Assembly (NCBI GenBank): GCA_003221825.1
Contig: QHUE01000172.1
Coordinates: 1 to 6,524, forward strand
Source of the DNA: Gemmatimonadota bacterium
GTDB lineage: Bacteria; Gemmatimonadota; Gemmatimonadetes; Gemmatimonadales; GWC2-71-9
Length of the DNA stretch: 6,524 nt
Reading direction: 5' to 3'
Positions 1-5,805 of the stretch are shown here, in pieces; position 1 is the stretch's first letter, and every line of letters starts with the position of its first letter. The position numbers were made by a program, and so were the translations under genes. A model generated the notes under the pieces. The model saw only the letters and a program-made list of their open reading frames with translations. It did no database searches and was not told the origin of the DNA.

Positions 1-604
1 TCCACGTCTCGTGCCGGGTCTCGCGCCACACGTCCGATTCCTGCACGCGGGCGCGCACGAACAGGGCGAGCAGCGCCGGCAGGCCGCCGATGAAGAACAG
101 CGGCCGCCAGCCCCAGTGGGGGAAGACGAACAGATAACAGAGGGCGGCCAGCAAGTAACCGGCCGCGTAGCCCTGCTGCAGCAGGCCCGACATCACGCCG
201 CGCAGTCGCGGCGGCACCTTCTCCATCACGAGCGACGCGCCGACGCCCCACTCCGCCCCCATGCCGATCCCGAACAACGCGCGCAGCACGAGAAACGTGA
301 CGTAGTTCGGCGCGAGGCCCGTCAGCACCTCGACCACCGAATAGAACACGAGATCGACCATCAGCGGGATCTTGCGGCCGTAGCGATCGGCGAGGAGTCC
401 GAAGATGAATGCGCCGACGGGCCGGAAGAAGAGAGTCAGCGTGAGCGAGAGGGCGATCGCGGCGTCGGACTTCCCGAAGTCCCTGCCGATCGCCGTCAGC
501 GTCATGACGACGAGGAAGAAATCAAACGCGTCGAGCGTCCAGCCGAGGAAACCGGCGGCGACCGTCGCGTTCTGATCGCTCGTGGCAGCGCGTGGCGTGG
601 TCAT
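1..604 (-). CDS. MFS transporter, sialate/lactate (SHS-type) proton symporter family, partial at 3' end
   Basis: Inner-membrane secondary transporter, probably importing a monocarboxylate with protons. The first 201 residues are present; the C-terminal half lies beyond the left window edge. The start is ATG at 604, with AAAGG (610-614) five bases upstream. Residues 18-31 read GFLGWTLDAFDFFL, a first-helix signature with acidic Asp25 and Asp28 that I associate with the sialate/lactate group of the major facilitator superfamily. Residues 69-78 carry the loop 2-3 motif GLLADRYGRK. The segment ending near RARVQES (184-190) matches the end of helix six, so about six of twelve helices are visible. 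It starts 25 bases after the ACP-GNAT gene and is almost certainly co-transcribed with it. Family assignment is firm. Direction and substrate are inferred; it could instead export the product of the neighbouring enzymes. Confidence 0.88.
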   Translation of the reverse strand, partial: MTTPRAATSDQNATVAAGFLGWTLDAFDFFLVVMTLTAIGRDFGKSDAAIALSLTLTLFFRPVGAFIFGLLADRYGRKIPLMVDLVFYSVVEVLTGLAPNYVTFLVLRALFGIGMGAEWGVGASLVMEKVPPRLRGVMSGLLQQGYAAGYLLAALCYLFVFPHWGWRPLFFIGGLPALLALFVRARVQESDVWRETRHETW

Positions 605-609
605 TCGTG

Positions 610-614
610 CCTTT
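610..614 (-). promoter_or_regulatory. Ribosome binding site of the MFS transporter gene
   Basis: AAAGG on the minus strand, five bases before ATG at 604. It supports this start, which places the first transmembrane helix about 14 residues into the protein, as is usual in the family. Confidence 0.55.
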
Positions 615-629
615 GTCGAGCGATTAGAG

Positions 630-1628
630 TCAGAGATTCAGCGTCCCGCCGACGCCGGCGCGGCCGCCGACCTGCCACGCCGAGCGCGGCTGGCCGAACC
701 GCCAGGTCGTCACGATCTCCCCGATTTGCCGGAAGCCGAGCAGCTGGGTCGCTGTGATGAGCATGCGCTGGTTCCAGGCGCTCACCAGCGCGACCTGACG
801 CTCGTAGCCCAAGCGCCGTGCCTCCGCGAGGCCGTATGCGATCAGCGCCAGGCCGATGCCGTGGCGCCGGTGGGCACGGAGCTCGAAGAGATTCTCACCC
901 ACGCACGAGCCCGGACGCATCTCCACGTTGAGCGCGATCAAGGCGGTGTCAGCCCGCTTCCCTGACACCCAATCGATCCCGACGATCTCCCCCGCGTGGA
1001 CGGCGACGAAGCAGTGGGAGCCGGCGGCAATGCGATCGCGGAACAGCCGCAGCCAGTAGTCGCGCCGCGAGGCCGGCCAGAATCTGTCGAGCGCCGCCTG
1101 ATCGCCCAGGGTCGCGGCACGGAATTCGAGTGGTAGCGAGGCCGTCAGGGTGGGGAGGGGAGCCCCCGTCAAGTCTCGCTGGAGCACAAGCTGGCGTTGT
1201 CGCGCATAAACAGTGCGGCCGTAGCGCTCAGCGACGCGCGCTAGCGTCCAGCGCAGGCCCCTCAAGAACCCCTGCTCGCGCATGGCCTCGGCCACCAGGT
1301 CCACGCCGGAACCGCGCGCGGATCCGGGCGGGGCCGAATGAGGCGCGGGCGCTAGGGGCTCGGCGACCGTCTGAACGCCCGCCGCGGCGATGAAGTCCAC
1401 CACGTCCCCCACCGTTCGGGGCCCCCGGCTCCAAAACTCGTCGGGGAAGCGGACGTCGAGCGACCCCTCGAGACCGACCAGGAACTCTACCACTCCCAGC
1501 GAATCGAGGCCCAGGCCGTCCGAGCCGAGCGGCTGATTGAGCGACACGTCACGCGCGGCGCGGCCTCCCAGCCACACGCGGCGGCGCAGCGTGTCCACCA
1601 CGTGCCGCGCGGCTTCCTCGCGGTTCAC
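630..1628 (-). CDS. Acyl carrier protein - GNAT acyltransferase fusion
   Basis: A 332-residue two-domain protein. Residues about 5-83 form a phosphopantetheine-binding carrier domain: GLGLDSLGVVEFL (38-50) contains the expected attachment serine, Ser43, in the DSL motif. A Pro/Ala/Gly-rich linker follows (about 88-108). A GNAT N-acyltransferase domain covers about 168-312, with the motif A signature RRHGIGLAL (254-261; R-x-x-G-x-G) and a C-terminal NQRML...LLGF stretch (286-299) typical of the fold. The start is GTG at 1628, overlapping the ligase stop by four bases (GTGA), with AGGA nine bases upstream. The overlap implies translational coupling to the ligase, whose product is the likely loader of the carrier arm. 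I infer that the GNAT domain uses an acyl group tethered to the fused carrier and moves it to an amine; known precedents for carrier-linked donors in this fold are the N-acyl amino acid synthases and acyl-homoserine-lactone synthases. Acceptor and product are unknown. Residues between about 110 and 165 are unassigned. Confidence 0.88.
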   Translation of the reverse strand: MNREEAARHVVDTLRRRVWLGGRAARDVSLNQPLGSDGLGLDSLGVVEFLVGLEGSLDVRFPDEFWSRGPRTVGDVVDFIAAAGVQTVAEPLAPAPHSAPPGSARGSGVDLVAEAMREQGFLRGLRWTLARVAERYGRTVYARQRQLVLQRDLTGAPLPTLTASLPLEFRAATLGDQAALDRFWPASRRDYWLRLFRDRIAAGSHCFVAVHAGEIVGIDWVSGKRADTALIALNVEMRPGSCVGENLFELRAHRRHGIGLALIAYGLAEARRLGYERQVALVSAWNQRMLITATQLLGFRQIGEIVTTWRFGQPRSAWQVGGRAGVGGTLNL

Positions 1629-3049
1629 AGCCGCACGTCCTGGGCTCTCAGGCGCACTTTGCCTGTGGGACCGTGCGGGAGACTCGACCGGATGTCGACG
1701 CGGCGCGGGATCTCATACTCCGCGAGCCGCGAGCGGCAGTGCGCCAGGATGTCCGCCTCTGTCGCCGCGCGTGAGAGCGTGACGGCGGCGTACACGACCT
1801 CCTCGCCACTCGGCCCCCGCACACCAACGACCGCCGCCTCCGACACCGCCGGGTAACTCTCGAGCACGTCGATGACCTCGCGAGGCGACACCTTGAACCC
1901 GCCGACGTTGATCAGATCGTCCACACGACCGTGCACGTAGAGGAATCCGTCGGCGAAGCGCCCCACATCGCCGGTATGGTATCCGCCGGGTTGGAATGAC
2001 GTCCGGTCGGCCGGTGCACCGAGGACGTAGCCACCGTGCGCCACGGCGCCGCTCGACACGACGACCTCGCCCTCGACGCCGGGTGCGACGGGGTGTCCCG
2101 CGGCGTCGACCACGCTGACAGCGACGTCACCCATCGGGCGCCCAACGGAGTCCGGCCGCTCGAGCACTTGCGCCGGCACGTGCGTGGTCACGGCACCCGT
2201 TTCGGACGAGCCGTAGTGTTGGCAGATGGCCGCGCCGTAGCGCGCGTGAAATGCGGTGATCACCGACGCGGGCAGCGGCGCGGTGCACGACAGCAGGTAG
2301 CGCACGCGCGGCGACGCGTCGACACTCGCGGGCAGGGCGAGACAGGCCCGGTACATCGCCGGCACGCCGAGGAACACTGTCACGCGTCCGCTCGCGAGGT
2401 CTTGGAGCATGCGTCGGGGCACGAACCCTTTTTCCAGCGCCAGGGTGCAGCCGGCCTGCAGCAACGTGAGCACGCCGAGATCGAACCCGTACGAGTGGCA
2501 CAGGGGGACGGGCGCGAGAATCATGTCGTCGGGCCCGATTCCGAGACCCCGCACGATGTTCGTCGCCTCGGTCTCGAGGTTGGCGACGTCGAAGGCGATG
2601 CCCTTCGGCTGGCCGGTGGAGCCCGACGTGAACTTGAGGAGCACCGTGCCCGGCGGGATCACGCTGGTTCGTTCGTTCTCCGGCGGAAAGACAACGGCCA
2701 GCTGCTCGCCTGCGCAGGGGAAGTCGACGAGCGCGACCCGGCGCGCGGCGAGGCCCGGCGCCTGCGTGGCGGTCTTCGTCGTGACGAAGCACAGCGGCGC
2801 AACGCCGCGCCGGATGGCCTCGAGCTCCCGAGCGCGGTACTTCGGCGGGATCAGGGCGACCGTCGCGGAGAGTCTGCGGAGGGCGAGGTAGGCCGGGACG
2901 AAGGCGAGGCAGTTCGGCAGCATCAGCGCGACGAGGGCGCCGCTGGGTATGCCGGCGGCCGAGAATCGCAGCCCCCCGCGGTCGGCCGCGTCCTCGAGCG
3001 CCGCCAGGTCCAGTGTGCCTTCGGGTGCGATGACGGCGATGCGTTTCAT
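1625..3049 (-). CDS. AMP-dependent acyl ligase (ANL superfamily adenylating enzyme)
   Basis: A 474-residue cytoplasmic enzyme that activates a carboxylic acid with ATP to an acyl-adenylate and then transfers it to a thiol. Core motifs appear in order: the phosphate-binding loop TSGSTGQPKG (141-150), PLCHSYGFD (182-190), HYGSSETGA (278-286), YHTGD (357-361), the hinge GRVDDLINVGGFKVSP (374-389), and PTGK (461-464) with the catalytic Lys464. All expected key residues are present, so it should be active. It is slightly shorter than typical CoA ligases (about 500-550), mainly at the N-terminus. The ATG start has GGAAG nine bases upstream. It overlaps the ACP-GNAT gene by four bases, so the thiol acceptor is probably that carrier domain's phosphopantetheine arm and not free CoA, although CoA remains possible. 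Whether it prefers fatty, hydroxy or aromatic acids cannot be told from these motifs. Confidence 0.92.
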   Translation of the reverse strand: MKRIAVIAPEGTLDLAALEDAADRGGLRFSAAGIPSGALVALMLPNCLAFVPAYLALRRLSATVALIPPKYRARELEAIRRGVAPLCFVTTKTATQAPGLAARRVALVDFPCAGEQLAVVFPPENERTSVIPPGTVLLKFTSGSTGQPKGIAFDVANLETEATNIVRGLGIGPDDMILAPVPLCHSYGFDLGVLTLLQAGCTLALEKGFVPRRMLQDLASGRVTVFLGVPAMYRACLALPASVDASPRVRYLLSCTAPLPASVITAFHARYGAAICQHYGSSETGAVTTHVPAQVLERPDSVGRPMGDVAVSVVDAAGHPVAPGVEGEVVVSSGAVAHGGYVLGAPADRTSFQPGGYHTGDVGRFADGFLYVHGRVDDLINVGGFKVSPREVIDVLESYPAVSEAAVVGVRGPSGEEVVYAAVTLSRAATEADILAHCRSRLAEYEIPRRVDIRSSLPHGPTGKVRLRAQDVRL

Positions 3050-3058
3050 CGAGGCTCA

Positions 3059-3063
3059 CTTCC
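3059..3063 (-). promoter_or_regulatory. Ribosome binding site of the acyl ligase gene
   Basis: GGAAG on the minus strand, nine bases before ATG 3049, inside the 22-base gap after the HAF-repeat gene stop at 3072. The gap is too small for a separate terminator, but a promoter inside the end of the HAF gene cannot be excluded. Confidence 0.5.
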
Positions 3064-3071
3064 GCTTGTAA

Positions 3072-4067
3072 CTACCGCGTCCACAGCACGGCATGGAACT
3101 CACCGCTCGCCGTGGCGCTCTGCCCCACGATCCAACCCCGCGCGTTCATGCCGAAGGCCGTTGCCTCATCGCCACCCAGGTCGGCAAGCTTCGTCAGGAC
3201 ACCGCGGTCCCATAGGTAGGCCGAGCATACGCCAGCGTGAGTGCACTGGCTCAGCGCTACGTCCCCCGCGGCGCTGATGATCGGCCCATGCTCAAAGAGT
3301 CCGAGTTCGCACAATGGGTTGATCGAGCCCGTACCGAAACCTGAGAGGCCGATGTCGATCTTTTTGTCATGATCCCACACGACCGCGCGTCCCTCGCTCT
3401 CGCCGACGATCTGGCCTGCCGCATTGATGGCACAGGCCCGGCCCTCGCCGAAATCCGTCGTGGTGCCGTGATCCCAGAGGACGGCGTGTAGGACATCGTC
3501 AGCCGTTGCGGCAAAGCCGACCACCTGGCCTTGTGCGTTGATTCCCGTGGCGCTGCTCGAGTGTCCGCCGAGCGTGCCGAGATCGGTCATCGTGCCGTCC
3601 TGCCACAGGAACGCGTGCACGTCGCGACTTCCTGGTGGCCCTCCTGGCGCAACTGGCAGACTGGCCTCGCCGACGGCTTGGCCCGCGGCGTTGAGTCCGG
3701 CGGGCGTACTGGTGATTCCTCCCAACGTGAGAGGAATCGGACTGCCGTGGCGCCACAAGACGGCCCTGCCTTCGCACTCCGTCACCGCAATGTTGCACAG
3801 GCCCATCGCCCCAAGCACGTCACCGGCATCGTTGATCCAGCTGGCGTAACTGGCGTTGTCCACGAGGGCGCCAAGATTGGTCAACGTCCCGTGTTCCCAC
3901 TCAAAGGCCTGGTGGAACGACGTGCCCACGACTTGGCCGGCAGCGTTTACGCCGACCCGGAAGGCGCCGCGATCCAGGAAGCAAAGGGAGGCCGTGCACA
4001 GAGGAGCGATCGGAGTCACTGTGCCGTGATCCCACATCACGACCTGCGACCCAATGCGGCCTACCAC
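3072..4067 (-). CDS. HAF-repeat protein (extracellular repeat family), 5' end uncertain or frameshifted
   Basis: The 331-residue reading frame consists almost wholly of HAF repeats, a predicted beta-strand repeat of secreted or surface proteins. Each unit has an N-x-x-G-x-x-V-G half and an A-x-x-W-x-x-G half followed by LGTLGG-like residues. Seven N-G halves are visible, near residues 39, 77, 124, 175, 213, 264 (degenerate) and 307. Eight W halves are visible, near 8, 52, 100, 150, 193, 226, 281 and 324; the protein ends HAVLWTR, as full-length members often do. The role of the family is not established. The only start codon in frame is GTG at 4067, without a good ribosome site, and it cuts into a repeat: the nine codons upstream read RSAVNQAGV, which is repeat sequence, before a TGA at 4097-4095. 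No signal peptide is encoded. A well-placed ATG at 4098 lies one base out of frame. The gene is therefore probably truncated and frameshifted. GC content is visibly lower than in the ligase operon. Confidence 0.75.
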   Translation of the reverse strand: MVGRIGSQVVMWDHGTVTPIAPLCTASLCFLDRGAFRVGVNAAGQVVGTSFHQAFEWEHGTLTNLGALVDNASYASWINDAGDVLGAMGLCNIAVTECEGRAVLWRHGSPIPLTLGGITSTPAGLNAAGQAVGEASLPVAPGGPPGSRDVHAFLWQDGTMTDLGTLGGHSSSATGINAQGQVVGFAATADDVLHAVLWDHGTTTDFGEGRACAINAAGQIVGESEGRAVVWDHDKKIDIGLSGFGTGSINPLCELGLFEHGPIISAAGDVALSQCTHAGVCSAYLWDRGVLTKLADLGGDEATAFGMNARGWIVGQSATASGEFHAVLWTR

Positions 4068-4103
4068 GACACCAGCTTGATTGACCGCGGACCTTCATAT
4101 GGG

Positions 4104-4109
4104 CTCCCT
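4104..4109 (-). promoter_or_regulatory. Strong ribosome binding site before ATG 4098, out of frame with the HAF repeats
   Basis: AGGGAG on the minus strand, five bases before ATG at 4098-4096. This is the best initiation signal upstream of the HAF gene. The reading frame from this ATG is not the repeat frame: it runs 65 codons, to about 3901, without recognisable repeats. The repeat frame's stop TGA overlaps it as ATGA. Dropping one base between 4098 and 4068 would join the start to the repeats. Confidence 0.5.
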
Positions 4110-4138
4110 GCTGCCGTTTCCGCACCGTGTGTTCGACT

Positions 4139-4726
4139 TCACTGGATCGCGATCTGCCCCGTCGTGAGCGTCTCCCTAGCGAGGTCGTAATTGCCATTTC
4201 CGGTTGCCACATCCCCAGGTACGCCATCGAACACGCCCAGGACGGTGAGCTGCAACGTGGCGACCCCCGGGCCACCGGGCGTGACCGTAACGACAAACGG
4301 GATATCGCGGAAGATCGACTCCACGCCTGGGCCGAACGCGTTCAGCACCTTCACGGTGGCCGTGCCACTGAAGCTGTGCCCGTCCAGCGCCCCGTTCGTG
4401 ACGGGCCCCTGCACGGCCATCACGTGCAGTCCGAGGAAGTCCGCGTTGCCGGCCATGAGACACGTGAAGTGTCCTTGCGCCGATCCGTCACTCGCGATCA
4501 CGGCCGAGAAGCCGAAGTGCGACCCATCTACGTCTCCATCGCCGTCGAGATCAGCACCGAACGTGGTCGTGCCGCCGCCGGTGACTTGCACGGGATGCGT
4601 CGCCAGCGTGGTGGCACGGTCGGCGGACAGGGTGGTGGGCGGAGTGAAAGCGCTCCCCGAGGTGTCGCATGCCGCGAACACCAATGCCACTGCTATCACT
4701 TGCGTGCGTTGAATCAGACGTTTCAC
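4139..4726 (-). CDS. Putative secreted lipoprotein B, function unknown
   Basis: A 195-residue protein with a charged start (MKRLIQR), a hydrophobic stretch (about 9-19) and Cys20 in FAAC, a plausible though imperfect lipobox; export and lipid anchoring are inferred. The mature part is rich in Gly, Thr, Val and Asp and looks like a beta-sandwich. Residues 59-67, DLDGDGDVD, resemble an acidic calcium-binding loop, and HFTCLMAG (86-93) holds a second cysteine. The start is GTG at 4726, preceded by a G-run and CAACC; it gives a complete signal peptide. It follows lipoprotein A by 54 bases on the same strand and has a similar SDGS-x-G-x-x-C-type stretch, so the two may be distant relatives. I do not recognise a named family, and no enzymatic motif is visible. 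Confidence 0.8.
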   Translation of the reverse strand: MKRLIQRTQVIAVALVFAACDTSGSAFTPPTTLSADRATTLATHPVQVTGGGTTTFGADLDGDGDVDGSHFGFSAVIASDGSAQGHFTCLMAGNADFLGLHVMAVQGPVTNGALDGHSFSGTATVKVLNAFGPGVESIFRDIPFVVTVTPGGPGVATLQLTVLGVFDGVPGDVATGNGNYDLARETLTTGQIAIQ

Positions 4727-4744
4727 GGTTGCCCCCCCGTGGTC

Positions 4745-4765
4745 GGGGCGGCGTGGAGCCGCCCC
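4745..4765. other. Intercistronic 8-bp GC hairpin between the two lipoprotein genes
   Basis: GGGGCGGC (4745-4752) and GCCGCCCC (4758-4765) form a perfect stem with a five-base loop. On the minus-strand transcript it falls between the lipoprotein A stop and the lipoprotein B start, about 18 bases before the GTG. There is no U-run, so it is not a standard intrinsic terminator. It may stabilise upstream mRNA, attenuate transcription or influence access to the G-rich ribosome site. Confidence 0.5.
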
Positions 4766-4780
4766 CTGTGGATGTGTGTC

Positions 4781-5431
4781 CTAATCGATCACGTGGAACG
4801 CCGTCCGGTTGGCATTTCCCGGAGGCGCCGGAGGTGCTTCGCGGTTCCAGTAGTCGACGAAACCCTTCGTTGCAGTGACGCCTTCGAACACGGCGTTGGG
4901 GGTTCCCACTATGTGGCAGCTGACGGCGAGTGTCCCCTCGCTGCCGTCCGAGTAGGCGATCTCGACCACGAGCAGCCCGGCGCGGACGTCAGCTTCGTTG
5001 CCGATGTTGTCATGCGACAGCGGAAATGTGCCTGGAGCCAGAATGAAACTCACGAAGCCGGTCACTGTGTAGCTGCCGCTTCCAGTCGCCCCGCCACTGG
5101 CATCGAAGGTCTGCCAGGTCCCACCACCCGTTACGTCCTGTGGGTTCCCGGGATTGGAGCTATACGTGCCAGATCCCGTCAGCGTGATCTTCGAGAGATC
5201 CAGGTTGGAGCGCGCCGAGGCCACCCCGCCGGCCGAGACGGTGCCCGTGCCGAAATCGACGCTGATGATGTCCCACCGCATGTGGTGGTTGCTAGCTGAA
5301 GCGCTGAAATTTGCGGAGAGTCCGGCGGGCCGCGACGCCAGCAATGTCGTGGCTGGGTTTCCCTTCTCACATCCGAGGGCGAGGCTGATCAGCGCAACGC
5401 CCGCGAGTCCGCTCAAGGTCCGCGTATTCAT
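4781..5431 (-). CDS. Putative secreted lipoprotein A, function unknown
   Basis: A 216-residue protein. Residues 1-20 form a signal peptide with a hydrophobic core (about 8-20) ending in LALGC, with Cys21 as the likely lipidation site. The mature region is rich in Gly, Ser and Thr with alternating hydrophobic residues (for example TGSGSYTVTGFVSFILAPG, 116-134), suggesting a beta-sheet fold. Cys172 lies in VSCHIVGTP, followed by VFEGVTATKGFVDYW (181-195), a run that looks conserved. The start is ATG at 5431 with the very strong ribosome site AAGGAGG eight bases upstream, and a perfect -35 hexamer lies a further 40 bases up, so this is probably the first gene of the minus-strand block. No named family or catalytic motif is recognised. 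It could be a structural or binding surface protein. Confidence 0.85.
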   Translation of the reverse strand: MNTRTLSGLAGVALISLALGCEKGNPATTLLASRPAGLSANFSASASNHHMRWDIISVDFGTGTVSAGGVASARSNLDLSKITLTGSGTYSSNPGNPQDVTGGGTWQTFDASGGATGSGSYTVTGFVSFILAPGTFPLSHDNIGNEADVRAGLLVVEIAYSDGSEGTLAVSCHIVGTPNAVFEGVTATKGFVDYWNREAPPAPPGNANRTAFHVID

Positions 5432-5439
5432 CGGGTGTT

Positions 5440-5446
5440 CCTCCTT
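5440..5446 (-). promoter_or_regulatory. Strong ribosome binding site of lipoprotein A
   Basis: AAGGAGG on the minus strand, eight bases before ATG 5431. It is near-perfect anti-16S complementarity, stronger than any other site in the window, and fixes the start of lipoprotein A. Confidence 0.8.
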
Positions 5447-5458
5447 CTGCGGGTTGCT

Positions 5459-5486
5459 CCTATTGCGTCCGGTCAGGCAGTGTCAA
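5459..5486 (-). promoter_or_regulatory. Candidate sigma70-type promoter for the minus-strand block
   Basis: A perfect -35 hexamer TTGACA (5486-5481) is followed after 16 bases by AATAGG (5464-5459), which matches the -10 consensus at only three of six positions. The predicted transcript start near 5452 would give a leader of about 20 bases containing the AAGGAGG site. Position and the -35 are good; the -10 is weak. Confidence 0.4.
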
Positions 5487-5688
5487 CAAGGCTGTTCAGG
5501 TGCACAGGCGGGGGACGGGCTGCGCATCGGTGCAGATGCCTGCGCCATCTATTGGGGGTTGGGGGAACGGCGCGAACAAGCGTGGATACCGACTCCGGTG
5601 TAGAGCCAATGGGAAGGATCGCTGCACGGCGCACCGCTGTCACGCCTGGAGACCTCGAAACGGTAACTACGCCCGGGCCCCACACCAC

Positions 5689-5710
5689 AGCGGGTGAGAA
5701 CGTACCCGCT
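5689..5710. repeat. 7-bp inverted repeat, possible operator
   Basis: AGCGGGT (5689-5695) and ACCCGCT (5704-5710) are perfect inverted copies separated by eight bases, ending 35 bases upstream of the -35 hexamer of the plus-strand gene. The position suits an activator site, but a match of this length can arise by chance in GC-rich DNA. Confidence 0.3.
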
Positions 5711-5745
5711 CGAAGCCCCAACGCAAGATCAGCCCTGGCCACTGC

Positions 5746-5773
5746 TGGACAGTTGCGGCTCGGGCGATATGTT
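5746..5773 (+). promoter_or_regulatory. Candidate sigma70-type promoter of the exported protein gene
   Basis: TGGACA (5746-5751; five of six to the -35 consensus), a 16-base spacer, then TATGTT (5768-5773; four of six to the -10 consensus). It predicts a transcript start near 5780 and a leader of about 25 bases containing the ribosome site. The local sequence is more AT-rich than its surroundings. Confidence 0.45.
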
Positions 5774-5794
5774 GAAATCCCGAATTCCCGGACC

Positions 5795-5800
5795 GGAGAA
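5795..5800 (+). promoter_or_regulatory. Ribosome binding site of the exported protein gene
   Basis: GGAGAA five bases before ATG at 5806. It supports that start, which yields an intact signal peptide. Confidence 0.7.
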
Positions 5801-5805
5801 AGCGT

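Larger units (their letters stand above)
5432..5805. other. Divergent intergenic region of 374 bases
   Basis: This region separates the minus-strand block from the plus-strand exported protein. It holds a candidate promoter facing each way near its two ends and a 7-bp inverted repeat at 5689-5710. The middle part (about 5490-5690) has some G-runs (5510-5514, 5554-5558, 5561-5565) and no convincing gene, RNA or repeat. Open frames crossing it on both strands have no ribosome site and no recognisable protein. Confidence 0.6.

Noticed and set aside
11..757. Long plus-strand open frame at the left edge
   Set aside because: It lies opposite the MFS gene, is rich in Arg, Glu, Gln and His as expected for the antisense of GC-rich coding DNA, and has no ribosome site or recognisable domain.
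2036..3277. 413-codon plus-strand open frame
   Set aside because: It is antisense to the ligase, whose motifs are complete on the minus strand. The product is low-complexity Arg/Gly/His/Asp-rich and runs across a gene boundary.
3072..4067. HAF repeats considered as a beta-propeller enzyme or autotransporter passenger
   Set aside because: The repeat signature fits the HAF family best. No catalytic residues, autotransporter barrel or sorting signal is visible, and the chain ends directly after the last repeat.
4127..5299. 390-codon plus-strand open frame
   Set aside because: It is antisense to both lipoprotein genes and the gap between them, with no signal peptide or domain.
5522..5545. Imperfect hairpin GCGCATC / GATGC-CT-GCGC in the intergenic region
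   Set aside because: Short arms interrupted by a bulge, within the range expected by chance in GC-rich DNA, and no associated gene feature.
5510..5565. G-runs that might form a quadruplex
   Set aside because: Only three runs of five G, unevenly spaced, with the first about 40 bases from the others; they do not meet the usual four-run pattern.
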